Assembly: GCA_020851735.1 (NCBI GenBank)
Contig: JADZCD010000016.1
Location: forward strand, 1 to 52,674
Reading direction: 5' to 3'
Source of the DNA: Phycisphaeraceae bacterium
Lineage (GTDB): Bacteria > Planctomycetota > Phycisphaerae > Phycisphaerales > Phycisphaeraceae
Length of the DNA stretch: 52,674 nt
Positions 9,052-18,125 of this stretch are shown in pieces. The translations under genes were made by a program, and so were the position numbers. Below the pieces are notes generated by a model. It saw only the letters and a list, made by a program, of their open reading frames with translations, did not search any database and was not told where the DNA came from. Every line of letters starts with the position of its first letter. The first letter of the stretch is position 1.

Positions 9052-9440
9052 TTTTTAGAGCGACTATTGCCTAAATCCGGGGCGCGAGCGCACGTGCTGC
9101 CTTGCATGCAGGGCCGCGCGGTTACTCGGACGTATCTGCAAAGAACGCCTAATTATTCGTAGATAAGTGCAGCATCTTGCAGCCCTCACACGGCAAGTGG
9201 CGTTTTTGCTTCATAGACAAGCATCGTGAACCGTTGTTGATCGCGGAGGCGACGAAACGGTTTTGCGTCGAAGTGTGCCTGCCGGACTAAAAGTGCAACT
9301 AGGGTGAATTGCGCACCGAAATCGTCCGAGCATAGGTAAAAGGGCTGATTTATGGGGGGTAGTCAGGCTGACCATCGTCCCTATACAGGTCTGGTCAGCC
9401 AGGTTTCCACAATCTCTGACAGGGCACGAGGAGGCCTCGG
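9052..9440. other. Intergenic region before the chemoreceptor gene
   Basis: About 390 bp without a coding frame that I can support. It is less GC-rich than its surroundings around 9140-9240. A good ribosome binding site (GAGGAGG) closes it at 9428. I see no clear terminator for the efflux genes and no confident promoter. Confidence 0.5.
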
Positions 9441-11219
9441 ATGAAAATCAGCACACGTCTAATCGGCTCATTTCTGCTGGTATCGGCGATCTGCGCTTCG
9501 GTCGGCGGGCTGGGGTTCTGGGGACTGACAAAAACCAGTGCGTCCATCGACGAGATCGGCGTGGTCCGCGTGCCGAGCATCGACGGCTTGTACCGCATGT
9601 TCGGCGGCAAGAGCGATCTGGATGCCGCCCTGCGCACCCTGATCAATCCGGTGATCACCAAAGAAGTGCGCGTCCAGCAATATCATCACGTGGAGGAGGC
9701 GCTTAAGACCGTGGACGCGGGGCGCAAGCTGTATGAGCCCCTGCCGCAGACACCCGAGGAAGCGGTGATGTGGACCGATCTGGTGCCGGCCTGGGATCAG
9801 TGGCTTCGCCAGGCGACCGAGGCGGTGGAACTAGCGCATCAATTGGATAAGCCTCAGGAATCCACCGAGCAGACCAACCAGTTGTACGCGCGGATCCAGA
9901 AGCTGGTTTTAGCGGATATGGCCGAGTCGCAGACTAAAGTCGAAGATTTGCTGGGCAAGATTGTCGCCTTGAACGTGGATGTGGCCAACGCCTCGGTGGC
10001 GGATGGCCAACAAGCGGCCGCCCTGGCCCGCTGGATCTCCATCGTGGCGGTGGTGGCGGGCACACTGGTGGCGGTGGGACTGGGCATGCTCATCGCCCTT
10101 TCCATTACCCGTCCGATTCACAACGTGGTCAATCGCATCACCGAGATCGCCCAGGGCGACGGCGACCTGACCAAACGCATCGACATCAAGAGCAAGGACG
10201 AAATGGGGGAATTGGGCAAGAGCTTTAACATCTTCGTGGACAAGGTGCATGACCTGGTGGCGGCGGTGCAGGGCGTTTCCACGGAAGTGGCGTCAGCCTC
10301 GACGGAAATCGCCTCGGCCACGGAAGAGATGGCTTCGGGGATGGATCAGCAGAAGACGCAGGTGACGCAGATCAGCGCCGCCATCGAGGAGATGAGCCAG
10401 AGCGTGGTGGAAGTCGCCAAGAAGAGCGCCGACGCGGCCGGCAACGCCAACGACGCGGGCAAGACGGCTGAGGAAGGCGGCAGCGTGGTGCGCCAGACCA
10501 TCGAAGGCATGACCGCCATCCGCGAGGCCGTGTCCGCCAGTGCCGTCAGCGTTCAGGAACTGGGCAAACGCGGCGAACAGATCGGCCAGATTATCGAGGT
10601 GATCAACGACATCGCCGATCAGACCAACCTGCTGGCCTTAAACGCCGCCATCGAAGCGGCCCGGGCTGGCGATCACGGGCGCGGCTTTGCCGTGGTGGCC
10701 GATGAAGTCCGCAAGCTGGCGGATCGCACCACCAAGGCCACCGAGGAAATCGCCGGTTCCATCCAGGCGATCCAGAACGAAACCACCCAGGCGGTGGAAC
10801 GGATGAACAAAGGCACCAAGCAGGTCGATCAGGGCGTGCAGACCGCCACCCAGGCTGGCCAAGCGCTCCAGCAGATCGTGGCCGGGGCCCGCAACGTGTC
10901 GGGCATGGTGCAGAGTATCGCGGCCGCGGCCGAACAGCAGAGCGCCGCCAGCGAACAGGTGGCCCGCAGCGCCCAGAGCATGTCCAGCGCCGTCAGCCAG
11001 AACGCCGAGGCCTCCAAGCAGATGGCCACCACGGTGGGCCAATTGAGCGTGAAGGCTGAGCAACTGCAGTCGATGATCGGGCGCTTCCGTTTGCGGGCGG
11101 CCGACCGCCGCAAGTCCGACCAAGGCCCGCCCACCGGCCAGCAGGATCGCCGCGTGCGCCTGGACAATGAACTGCAAGCCCTCTTGGATACCGCCCAGAA
11201 GGCTCAGCACGCCGGATAA
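9441..11219 (+). CDS. Methyl-accepting chemotaxis protein
   Basis: A 592-residue transmembrane chemoreceptor. It has TM1 at about 7-29, a helical periplasmic ligand domain resembling the four-helix-bundle MCP type (about 30-195), TM2 at about 196-220, a HAMP domain ([10 protein letters not shown] then D-G-D-L-T-K-R-I) and a cytoplasmic signalling coiled coil. The hairpin tip [25 protein letters not shown] (about 385-410), which contacts CheA and CheW, is intact. The tail [15 protein letters not shown] does not show the CheR-tethering pentapeptide. The ligand is unknown. The gene is monocistronic, ending at a strong terminator. Confidence 0.95.
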   Translation: MKISTRLIGSFLLVSAICASVGGLGFWGLTKTSASIDEIGVVRVPSIDGLYRMFGGKSDLDAALRTLINPVITKEVRVQQYHHVEEALKTVDAGRKLYEPLPQTPEEAVMWTDLVPAWDQWLRQATEAVELAHQLDKPQESTEQTNQLYARIQKLVLADMAESQTKVEDLLGKIVALNVDVANASVADGQQAAALARWISIVAVVAGTLVAVGLGMLIALSITRPIHNVVNRITEIAQGDGDLTKRIDIKSKDEMGELGKSFNIFVDKVHDLVAAVQGVSTEVASASTEIASATEEMASGMDQQKTQVTQISAAIEEMSQSVVEVAKKSADAAGNANDAGKTAEEGGSVVRQTIEGMTAIREAVSASAVSVQELGKRGEQIGQIIEVINDIADQTNLLALNAAIEAARAGDHGRGFAVVADEVRKLADRTTKATEEIAGSIQAIQNETTQAVERMNKGTKQVDQGVQTATQAGQALQQIVAGARNVSGMVQSIAAAAEQQSAASEQVARSAQSMSSAVSQNAEASKQMATTVGQLSVKAEQLQSMIGRFRLRAADRRKSDQGPPTGQQDRRVRLDNELQALLDTAQKAQHAG

Positions 11220-11247
11220 CGAAAAAGCAAAACGATCAAACCGTGCC

Positions 11248-11282
11248 AGGAAGAAGCGTCCGAGGGCTTCTTCCTTTTTTTT
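11248..11282 (+). terminator. Rho-independent terminator of the chemoreceptor gene
   Basis: A perfect 10-bp stem AGGAAGAAGC / GCTTCTTCCT with an 8-base loop, followed by a run of T. It lies 29 bp after the chemoreceptor stop codon. Confidence 0.93.
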
Positions 11283-11365
11283 CGTCGTGGGCAGAGAGAT
11301 GCGACCGGGCTGACGCCTGGATCGGATCCATGGAAAAAGCGAAGCTTGGGAACTACCGATTCCAA

Positions 11366-11438
11366 AGCGGGCGACCGGATTCGAACCGGCGACATTCAGC
11401 TTGGAAGGCTGACACTCTACCAACTGAGTTACGCCCGC
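11366..11438 (-). tRNA. tRNA-Gly (anticodon UCC)
   Basis: The minus strand folds as a complete 73-nt tRNA: acceptor GCGGGCG pairs with CGCCCGC, the D-arm reads AACTCAGTTGGTAGAGT, the anticodon loop is CTTCCAA (UCC, glycine), and the T-arm is GCCGGTTCGAATCCGGT. The discriminator is T (U73), as is usual for tRNA-Gly. The CCA end is not encoded and would be added after transcription. It lies between the chemoreceptor terminator and yebC and is read in the opposite direction to both neighbours. Confidence 0.96.
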
Positions 11439-11604
11439 AGGTCGGCGGCTATTCTAACGCTAAACGGCGATTTTTTCCCCTTTCACGGCCGGCCCGGCAG
11501 AGGTGGGGGGGGAGGAGGCCTTGGGCATTGGTCGCCACCCCGCGGCCGGGGGATACGCTAAAATAAGCTGCTCACGACCCTTCGCGTTGCTTGAGGAGTT
11601 GCTT

Positions 11605-12354
11605 ATGGCTGGCCATAGTGCGTGGAAGAACATCAAACACAAGAAAGCGGCCATCGACGCCAAGCGCGGCAAGGTCTGGAGCAAGTGCGCCCGGGCCATC
11701 ATCGTGGCCGCCAAAGCCGGCGGGGGCGACCCGGACAGCAACCTGACGCTGCGCTACGCCATCGACGACGCCAAAAGCCAGAACATGCCCAAGGACACCA
11801 TCGAGAAGGCCATCAAAAAGGGCACCGGTGAACTGGGAGCGGAAAGCTACGAAAGTGCCATGTACGAAGGCTACGGCCCCGGCGGCGTGGCGTTCCTGCT
11901 GGAGATATTGACCAACAATCGCAATCGCACCGCGGGGGAAATCCGCCAGATCTTCGAACGCGCCAACGGCAACCTGGGCGCCTCGGGCTGCGTGGCCTAC
12001 ATGTTCGCCGCCAAGGGGCTGATCATCGTCCTCAAAAGCGCAGCCGCGGAGGACAAGCTGATGGAGCTGGCCCTGGACGCCGGCGCCCAGGACGTGCAGG
12101 ATGCCGGCGAAGCCTGGCAGGTGATCTGCGAGCCGACCGACTTCGTGCGCCTGCGCCAGGCCCTGGAAAAGGCGGGCATCGCTCTGGAATCAGCTGGGCT
12201 GACCCAACTGCCCAATCTGACGGTGACCTGCACCGGCGAAACCGCGCGCAAAACGCTGGCGCTGATCGATGCCTTGGAGGATCACGATGACGTGCAGAAA
12301 GTCCACGCCAACTACGACATCCCCGAAGCGGACTTAGCCGCGCTGCAAAATTGA
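11605..12354 (+). CDS. yebC: YebC/PmpR family protein (translation/transcription regulator)
   Basis: A 249-residue, full-length YebC protein. It begins M-A-G-H-S-A-W-K-N-I-K-H-K-K-A-A-I-D-A-K-R-G-K, the family signature, and has the central Y-E-G-Y-G-P-G-G-V-A and N-R-N-R-T-A-G-E-I-R motifs. The C-terminus D-D-V-Q-K-V-H-A-N-Y-D-I is also typical. YebC proteins were long annotated as DNA-binding regulators; members of the family are also reported to help ribosomes through difficult peptide sequences. GAGGAG lies a few bases before the ATG, so I reject the longer upstream frame. An acylphosphatase gene follows 76 bp downstream. Confidence 0.95.
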   Translation: MAGHSAWKNIKHKKAAIDAKRGKVWSKCARAIIVAAKAGGGDPDSNLTLRYAIDDAKSQNMPKDTIEKAIKKGTGELGAESYESAMYEGYGPGGVAFLLEILTNNRNRTAGEIRQIFERANGNLGASGCVAYMFAAKGLIIVLKSAAAEDKLMELALDAGAQDVQDAGEAWQVICEPTDFVRLRQALEKAGIALESAGLTQLPNLTVTCTGETARKTLALIDALEDHDDVQKVHANYDIPEADLAALQN

Positions 12355-12430
12355 ATCTTGCCGTGGCGCATTCGCTGTCCCGTCGCTTGTTTCCCGTTCT
12401 CCTCTCAGCGGTTCAACTGCTCACCTGCTC

Positions 12431-12715
12431 ATGATCCGTTACACCGTTTATTTTGAAGGCCACGTGCAAGGGGTGGGCTTTCGCTACACGGCGGTGAACA
12501 TCGCCCTGCGCTATGCCGTGGCGGGCTATGTGCGGAATCTTCCGGATCGCCGCGTTCTATTGGTGGCTGAGGGACAGAAGCAACAGCTCGACGGCTTGGT
12601 GGCGGCGATCCTCGACCACATGGGCGATCACGTGCGCCGCCACACGATTGACGAGGGGGCCGCCTCCGGCGAATTCGGCCCCGCAGCTCCCGGACGGCTG
12701 GCGGTTCGGCATTAG
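12431..12715 (+). CDS. acyP: Acylphosphatase
   Basis: A 94-residue cytoplasmic enzyme hydrolysing acyl phosphates. The active-site loop G-H-V-Q-G-V-G-F-R (catalytic Arg about residue 18) and the G-Y-V-R-N-L-P-D strand with the catalytic Asn (about 36) are both present. The C-terminal part (E-F-G-P-A-A-P-G-R) departs from typical members, which end with an F-x-I-R or Y strand, but the length is normal. No strong Shine-Dalgarno is visible before the ATG. Confidence 0.9.
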   Translation: MIRYTVYFEGHVQGVGFRYTAVNIALRYAVAGYVRNLPDRRVLLVAEGQKQQLDGLVAAILDHMGDHVRRHTIDEGAASGEFGPAAPGRLAVRH

Positions 12716-12889
12716 AGGCCATCCGCGCCGGGCCACTGGATCACGAAGAACCGGTGGAAAAAAGATTCGTGGCCTGCCTTTGTAGCTAAGTCATTTGGTT
12801 GCATGGTCTTGAAAGTTTCCGACTCGACGGCGAGAGATCGTTCATCTGGCCAGCGTTCAGAAATTACGCATCCGATGCCCAGGGTCCTG

Positions 12890-12917
12890 TTGACAGAGCC
12901 TAAAACGCGCCGATAAT
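12890..12917 (+). promoter_or_regulatory. Promoter of the TetR-family gene
   Basis: A consensus -35 TTGACA (12890-12895) and -10 GATAAT (12912-12917) are separated by 16 bp. The -10 box shares its last base with the palindromic operator that follows, so a bound repressor would block RNA polymerase. The start codon is 35 bp further on. Confidence 0.75.
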
Positions 12918-12929
12918 GAATGATATTCA
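12917..12929. promoter_or_regulatory. Probable TetR-family operator, site 1
   Basis: Perfect palindrome TGAAT-GAT-ATTCA overlapping the -10 box of the regulator's own promoter. The same palindrome, with a different 3-base centre, stands before the radical SAM gene at 13641. Both sites continue with a shared right flank, ATTCA-S-TA-N2-TGACC. Confidence 0.75.
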
Positions 12930-12952
12930 GTAGATGACCGAAGGTTCAATTC

Positions 12953-13603
12953 ATGAGCGTTAAGACCCGCCGCCAACGTGAAGCCCAGGCCCGCCGGGAG
13001 TCGATTCTCAAGGCGGCCCGCAAGCTGTTCTGGAAGCAGGGATTTGCCGGCACCACCATGCCCAAGATCGCCGCGGCCGCCGAGTTGGCCCCCGGCACGC
13101 TGTACCTTTACTTCCCCAGCAAAAGCGCCCTGTATGCCGAGTTGCTTGTCGAAGGCTATGGCCTGCTGCTCGAGCGGCTGGAGAAAGTGTCGCCCTCCTC
13201 CGCCGGGACACCAGCCGGGGCGATTCCAACGGGCAAGGGTGCGGCGGATCGCGGGGAGCTGGATGTCCTGGTCGATGCGTTTCTTGGTTTTGCCGCTGAG
13301 CAACCGGAGTATTTTCGGATCATCTTCTTTGTCTTGCAGGGCGAGAGCACCGCAGGCCGCAGCGCCGCGTTGGACGCCCGCCAGATCCGCCGCTTGCAGG
13401 ACTTGGAGAACCGCTGCAAGTCCGCCGCTTTGCGCTTGGTCACGGCGGCCCATGCCGATCAACCCGCCGCGGAGAGCGCCGCCACCGCCGACGCCCTGTG
13501 GGCGATGCTCGCGGGCGTGGTGTTTTTCTGGTCCGACACCGCGCAGTTTCCCGCCGTGGCTCGCCAGGCCAAGAAACTGCTGGGCCGGGGCCTGTTTGGG
13601 TAG
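12953..13603 (+). CDS. TetR/AcrR-family transcriptional regulator
   Basis: A 216-residue one-component regulator. The N-terminal helix-turn-helix (about residues 13-60) reads I-L-K-A-A-R-K-L-F-W-K-Q-G-F-A-G-T-T-M, then I-A-A-A-A, then G-T-L-Y-L-Y-F-P-S-K-S-A-L-Y, the standard TetR DNA-binding pattern. The C-terminal ligand domain is helical and has no recognisable specificity. A short Pro/Gly/Ala-rich insertion lies near residue 80-100. It is probably autoregulated through the palindrome over its promoter, and controls the adjacent radical SAM gene through a second copy of that palindrome. Confidence 0.93.
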   Translation: MSVKTRRQREAQARRESILKAARKLFWKQGFAGTTMPKIAAAAELAPGTLYLYFPSKSALYAELLVEGYGLLLERLEKVSPSSAGTPAGAIPTGKGAADRGELDVLVDAFLGFAAEQPEYFRIIFFVLQGESTAGRSAALDARQIRRLQDLENRCKSAALRLVTAAHADQPAAESAATADALWAMLAGVVFFWSDTAQFPAVARQAKKLLGRGLFG

Positions 13604-13640
13604 GCGACCGGACCGCTCTATATTTTTTTTGCGTCGATTA

Positions 13641-13653
13641 TGAATAGTATTCA
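13641..13653. promoter_or_regulatory. Probable TetR-family operator, site 2
   Basis: Perfect palindrome TGAAT-AGT-ATTCA, 28 bp before the radical SAM start codon. A -10-like GATTAT (13636-13641) shares one base with it, the same geometry as at site 1. The right flank CTAACTGACC matches GTAGATGACC of site 1 at seven of ten positions. Confidence 0.72.
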
Positions 13654-13680
13654 CTAACTGACCACTATTCGGAGAACATC

Positions 13681-15087
13681 ATGAAAATCCTCCTGGTTCT
13701 TCCCGCGGCCGAGTCCTGCCGGGTGACTAGCCCCCTCGTCCAACCTCCGCGGCGGCGCATGCTGCGCTTTAGCATCTTGCCGCTGACCACCGTGGCCGCG
13801 CTCACGCCGGCGGAGCACGCGGTGGCCATCTGCGATGAAAACGTCCAACCGGTGGACATGGACGCGGAAGTGGACGTGGTGGGCATTTCGTTTATGACCG
13901 CCTTGGCGCCGCGGGCCTACGAATTGGCCCGCGCGTTTCGAGCCCGCGGACGCATCGTCGTGGCCGGCGGCTATCACCCCACGCTCTGCCCGGATGACGC
14001 CGCCAAGCACTTCGACGCCGTGGTGGTCGGCGAAGCCGAGGGTCTTTGGCCCAAGGTTCTGGCGGACATCCAAGCCGGGACGCTCAAGCCCATCTATCGC
14101 GCCACCGCTCCGGTTGACTTATCTAAGTCTCCGCCGCCGCGCCGTGATTTAATGACGCCTATCGCCCGCTACTACGCCACTTCCAACGCCCTGCAGACCG
14201 GGCGCGGCTGTATTCACAGCTGCGCGTATTGCTCGATCGCCGCCTTTCACCACCAGAAACATCGCAGTCGCCCTCTGCCGCGGGTGTTCGCGGAGCTAAA
14301 GCGCCTGCCGCGCTGGGTGATGTTCGTGGATGACAACATCATTGCCGACCCGGACTATGCCCGCCGACTTTTTCGGGCCATGATCCCCCTGCGCAAACAC
14401 TGGATCAGCCAATGCTCGATTAAGATCGCCGACGATCCAGATCTTCTGCGCTTAGCCAGGCGGGCCGGCTGCGTGGGACTTTTCATTGGCGTGGAGTCGC
14501 TTAGCCCGCAGAATCTGGCCGACGTGGGCAAGGATTTCAATCAGCCGGCCCGATACCTGACGCGCTTGCGGGCGATCCGTCGCGCGGGCATCGGCGTACA
14601 AGCCGGTGTGATCGTCGGCCTGGACAGCGACGGCCCGGAGGTTTTTCAGAACACCCTGGCGTTCTTGCAGCAATGCCCGATCGACGCACTACAGCTTAAT
14701 ATCCTCACGCCCTTGCCCGGTACGCCTTTGTATCAGCGATATCTGGACGCGGGCCGGATCATCGATCATGACTGGGCCCACTACGATTTCTTCCACACGG
14801 TGATTGAGCCTAAGCGCATGACCGCCGCCCAGCTTCAGAGCGGCGCGGAGTGGCTCTATGCCCAGTACTACCGACTCGACCGCATCCTGCTGCGGGCGCT
14901 ACGAGCCTTGCCGCGCCTGGGCATCGTGGGCGCCGTTCTCCTATGGCGATTGAACATGACCTATCGCTACGACAATCGCCGCTTGGGCATCGTCGGGCGC
15001 AATCCAGCGCGAACCCAACCGACGGGAAATTGGTGGAACACACTGGTGTGGACCTTTGGCCGCTGGGCCACAGCCAGGATGTTCTAA
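13681..15087 (+). CDS. B12-binding-type radical SAM protein
   Basis: A 468-residue protein. Residues about 1-135 form a cobalamin-binding-like Rossmann domain (V-D-V-V-G-I-S-F-M-T-A-L then V-V-A-G-G-Y-H-P-T and V-V-V-G-E-A-E-G). The radical SAM core has the [4Fe-4S] motif C177-x3-C181-x2-C184 in R-G-C-I-H-S-C-A-Y-C-S. The stretch M-F-V-D-D-N-I-I and W-I-S-Q-C-S-I-K-I resembles the subfamily with a DUF4070-like C-terminal region, which includes some lipid-modifying enzymes. No classical D-x-H-x-x-G cobalamin ligand is visible. The substrate is unknown. GGAGA precedes the ATG. It is probably under control of the adjacent TetR regulator. Confidence 0.9.
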   Translation: MKILLVLPAAESCRVTSPLVQPPRRRMLRFSILPLTTVAALTPAEHAVAICDENVQPVDMDAEVDVVGISFMTALAPRAYELARAFRARGRIVVAGGYHPTLCPDDAAKHFDAVVVGEAEGLWPKVLADIQAGTLKPIYRATAPVDLSKSPPPRRDLMTPIARYYATSNALQTGRGCIHSCAYCSIAAFHHQKHRSRPLPRVFAELKRLPRWVMFVDDNIIADPDYARRLFRAMIPLRKHWISQCSIKIADDPDLLRLARRAGCVGLFIGVESLSPQNLADVGKDFNQPARYLTRLRAIRRAGIGVQAGVIVGLDSDGPEVFQNTLAFLQQCPIDALQLNILTPLPGTPLYQRYLDAGRIIDHDWAHYDFFHTVIEPKRMTAAQLQSGAEWLYAQYYRLDRILLRALRALPRLGIVGAVLLWRLNMTYRYDNRRLGIVGRNPARTQPTGNWWNTLVWTFGRWATARMF

Positions 15088-15104
15088 AGGGCACCCTTGG
15101 CGGT

Positions 15105-16328
15105 TTACCCCTGCTCAGCCATCGCCGCCTTAATCGCCTTGGTGGCTGCGTTTTCCTGGGCCCGCGTGAGGCAGGAGGGAATGGAGATCAGAATCGAGCG
15201 TTCAAACAGGGCATCGCTCTTCGGGCACGCGCCTTTGGCGTAGGAGTAGACGCTCTTGGCATTCTGGGGCAGTTTCCAGGGATTGCCGGCCGGGGACAGC
15301 GGTGTTTTGTGGACCAGTTGCGGAATGTGGTAGTAAACGTGCATGCCGTATTCCGCCATGCGGCAAGCCGGCAAGCCAAACGCGCGCAGCCGATCAATCA
15401 CCGCCGCGGCAGTGCGCGCATTTTTGAGGATCAATGTCAAAAAGCAGCCCGTGTCGCCCTTCTGGTCGTGAATTTTGCGGAACGACAGACCCGCAATGCC
15501 TTTGAGCTTCGCCTTGATGCGCTGCTTGGACGCCCGCATGTGCTTGACGATCTTCGGCAGCTTCTGCAGTTGCACCGATCCGACCGCGCCAATCAATTCG
15601 CTCATCCGTCGCCCGTTGCCCCAGGTGACATAGCCTAAGTCCGGGCGCGTGCCGCCGTCGACCCACGGCACGCCCACGTCGTGGGCTGCGTTCAGGCGAT
15701 AGTAAAGGTCCTGGTCGTTCGTCACCAGAAGCCCGCCCTCCCCAGCCGTGCAGTTTTTGTTGATTTGCAGGCTGAAGATGCTAATCCGTCCGAAGGAGCC
15801 GATCATTTTCCCCTTGTAGGCTCCGCCGTTGCATTGGGCGCAATCTTCGAGCACGGGAATGCCGCGCCGGTTGGCGATGGCCATGATGGCTTTCATGTCG
15901 CACGGAGCGCCGGTCATGTGCACCGCGATGATCAGCCTGGTGCGCGGCGTGATCTTGCGCTTTAGGTCCTTAGGGTCCAGGTTAAAGCTCTCGTCCACTT
16001 CGCAGAGCACGGGGATGGCGTTGGCGTGCACCACGGCGCCGATGGTGGCCACCCACATGAACGTGGGCACGATCACCTCGCAACCCGGGCCGATGCCCAG
16101 GGCGTTCATCGCGGTGATCAGCGCGCCGGTACCGCTGTTAATCGCCAGGGCGTAGCGCACGCCGTAGAGCTTCTTGGCCGTCTCTTCAAACGCCTCCACG
16201 TACTTGGGCTGACTCATGCCGTAGTAGCGGAACGGGGCTTTAGGATGCAGCACGTCCAGCACCGCTTGGTCTTCCTGCTGATCGTACCAGTGGACGCCCG
16301 GATAACTTTGAGGCCAATTGAGTGTCAC
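15105..16328 (-). CDS. DegT/DnrJ/EryC1/StrS-family sugar aminotransferase
   Basis: A PLP enzyme of 407 residues that typically transfers an amino group to a nucleotide-linked keto sugar. It shows N-S-G-T-G-A-L near residue 65, the P-T-F-M-W-V-A-T cofactor region, V-L-E-D-C-A-Q-C-N-G-G with the PLP-ring Asp, and the lysine (about K191) in I-N-K-N-C-T-A-G-E-G-G. I chose the GTG at 16328 because AGGAG lies six bases upstream; the TTG two codons earlier abuts that box. It lies 27 bp after the exported protein gene on the same strand, so the two are probably an operon. Confidence 0.9.
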   Translation of the reverse strand: MTLNWPQSYPGVHWYDQQEDQAVLDVLHPKAPFRYYGMSQPKYVEAFEETAKKLYGVRYALAINSGTGALITAMNALGIGPGCEVIVPTFMWVATIGAVVHANAIPVLCEVDESFNLDPKDLKRKITPRTRLIIAVHMTGAPCDMKAIMAIANRRGIPVLEDCAQCNGGAYKGKMIGSFGRISIFSLQINKNCTAGEGGLLVTNDQDLYYRLNAAHDVGVPWVDGGTRPDLGYVTWGNGRRMSELIGAVGSVQLQKLPKIVKHMRASKQRIKAKLKGIAGLSFRKIHDQKGDTGCFLTLILKNARTAAAVIDRLRAFGLPACRMAEYGMHVYYHIPQLVHKTPLSPAGNPWKLPQNAKSVYSYAKGACPKSDALFERSILISIPSCLTRAQENAATKAIKAAMAEQG

Positions 16329-16355
16329 GATCAACTCCTGATTGTTTTGGCGGCA

Positions 16356-17663
16356 TCACACTTCCACGATGCGCACTTCCAAACTGCTCAAATCGTTCAT
16401 GGCCTGGGTCGGCAGACGTCCGATGGCTGCGTCGATCGTATCTGGTCGCACGCCTGGAGCGGGTAGAACGCGCAGATTTTCTCGCCAGCTGATTTTCGCC
16501 GGCTGCAAACGCGGGTTGACCGCGATCCAATGCAGCCGCTCGCCCTCCTGGCGCAGGGAGACCGCCACCTCCACCAACCCATCCTTGCCCCAGCGGACAG
16601 CCCGGCAAAGTTCCGGGGCGCAGATCAATTCCGTCCGCCGCTGGATTTCGCCGTTGATCCGGGCCATGGCCTGTTGGTTTTCCGGGCCGACGGAGAAAGA
16701 TCGCTTGGCGAAGCTGGTCTTTTCCTCGGGGACGCCTGGAGATTTATTGGCAAGTTCCGGGCCGAAGGTAAACCACCCGATGCCAGTCGCCCCGGCGGCA
16801 ATCGCCTGCCAGACTTGATTGCGCATTTCCTCTTCGCTCGGATCGCGGGCCGCTTTGTGATGGCTGATCTTCACGCACTCTAAGAAAACAAACACCGGCT
16901 TGTCCGGGCTGAAGCTGCGCAGCCGATCCGTGCCCTCCCAGATCAGGGGCAGCCAATCCACGCGTCCCCCGGCTGCGATGGGGTAAATATCCCAACTCAA
17001 AATATCGCCCGTTTGCGACATCGCGGTATAGAGCGGCCGACTGACGCCCTCCGGTCCCCAGAAGCGATCCATGAGCAGGTAGGAAAAGTTCAGGAATATC
17101 GGCCGCTGGTCGCCCTGCGCCCGGCAAGCCTGTTCGCGTTCGCGCAGCTGCGGCAGCACGCGCTCGATCAACACGCCCGGTTCGACCTCCGCCTTGGCTT
17201 GCCCGGGGAACCCGTCGGGGTTCATCACCAGGCGCGGGCCGCCCTTAATGCGGATGTCCGGCTCATCCTCCTGCATCCAGCTAAGCAGTTGCGGATGCCC
17301 CGCCAGCTTTGGATGCGGATTCGCCCCCACGTACAGCCCGGCTTTTTGCGCTTCCTGGATGTAGTGCGGGTTCGCCATGGGCGACAAAGCGGTATTGACA
17401 CCCGCCCCGGCCAGTTTTTCAAAATGCTCTGGCGCCACCCACCAGGCGAAGGTTGGCACAAACGGCTTGCCGTTGACCAACAATCCCCGCCGGCCCGCCA
17501 CTTCCACTTTATGCACCGGCTCCAAAACTTGCCTTGGCATCTCTTGGTCCTCTTGCGCTTGCGCCGTCGCCGCGATGGCAGCGGGAATCTTGGCCCCGCC
17601 CGCCACGGCAGCCACGGCGGCGGCGGAGAGCCGGGTCAGAAAATCCCTGCGACTAAGTGACAA
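16356..17663 (-). CDS. Tat-exported glycoside-hydrolase-like protein, unassigned
   Basis: A 435-residue protein with a twin-arginine signal: S-R-R-D-F-L-T-R-L followed by an Ala-rich hydrophobic stretch. The mature part begins V-H-K-V-E-V-A-G-R-R-G-L-L-V-N-G-K-P-F-V-P-T-F, as in beta-galactosidase-like TIM-barrel proteins. Strand-like segments follow, such as L-L-S-W-M-Q-E-D-E-P-D, G-D-I-L-S-W-D-I-Y-P-I and P-V-F-V-F-L-E-C-V. The acidic residues at strand ends fit a retaining hydrolase, but I cannot name the family or substrate. The TTG at 17663, preceded by GGAGGGCGGAG, gives an ordinary Tat peptide; the longer frame does not. Confidence 0.7.
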   Translation of the reverse strand: MSLSRRDFLTRLSAAAVAAVAGGAKIPAAIAATAQAQEDQEMPRQVLEPVHKVEVAGRRGLLVNGKPFVPTFAWWVAPEHFEKLAGAGVNTALSPMANPHYIQEAQKAGLYVGANPHPKLAGHPQLLSWMQEDEPDIRIKGGPRLVMNPDGFPGQAKAEVEPGVLIERVLPQLREREQACRAQGDQRPIFLNFSYLLMDRFWGPEGVSRPLYTAMSQTGDILSWDIYPIAAGGRVDWLPLIWEGTDRLRSFSPDKPVFVFLECVKISHHKAARDPSEEEMRNQVWQAIAAGATGIGWFTFGPELANKSPGVPEEKTSFAKRSFSVGPENQQAMARINGEIQRRTELICAPELCRAVRWGKDGLVEVAVSLRQEGERLHWIAVNPRLQPAKISWRENLRVLPAPGVRPDTIDAAIGRLPTQAMNDLSSLEVRIVEV

Positions 17664-17734
17664 ACTCCGCCCTCCGCAGCCAGTGTTCCCTTGGCCTAAA
17701 CGCCTGCAGCCGTCATAATCCTGACAACAGCGCC

Positions 17735-18112
17735 ATGGGCAAGCAAACGCCATCCTCTTCCAGGCTCAAATTCCCCGCCTCCCGCCGCCTCTCCGGCCGA
17801 CGGGCGTTTGCCGCGGTTTACGACCTGCGCCTGCGCAAAACCCTCGGCCCGCTGACGGTCTACGCCCGCGCCAATCAGCTGCCGCACAGCCGCCTGGGGC
17901 TCTCGGTCTCCAGCCGGGTCGGCAAAGCCGTGACCCGCAATCGCATCAAACGATTATTGCGCGAAGCCTTTCGCCTAAACCAGCATCAGCTTCCGACAGG
18001 ATATGATTGGGTGATCGTGGTCCGCCCGCATGAACCATTAAAGTTAGACGCCTACGCGGACCTGCTTGGCAAAACCACCACGAATCTCCAGCAACGGTCC
18101 GTGCGACCCTAA
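17735..18112 (+). CDS. rnpA: Ribonuclease P protein component
   Basis: A 125-residue basic protein, the protein subunit that helps RNase P RNA mature tRNA 5' ends. It has the early R-L-S-G-R-R-A-F-A-A-V-Y segment, R-L-G-L-S-V-S-S-R-V-G-K-A-V-T-R-N-R-I-K-R (RNR motif near residue 68), L-L-R-E-A-F-R and D-W-V-I-V-V-R-P. The ATG at 17735 gives the expected length. yidD follows after 13 bp, the usual order, but rpmH, which commonly precedes rnpA, is absent and replaced by a divergent gene. Confidence 0.95.
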   Translation: MGKQTPSSSRLKFPASRRLSGRRAFAAVYDLRLRKTLGPLTVYARANQLPHSRLGLSVSSRVGKAVTRNRIKRLLREAFRLNQHQLPTGYDWVIVVRPHEPLKLDAYADLLGKTTTNLQQRSVRP

Positions 18113-18125
18113 CTCCACGCTGACC

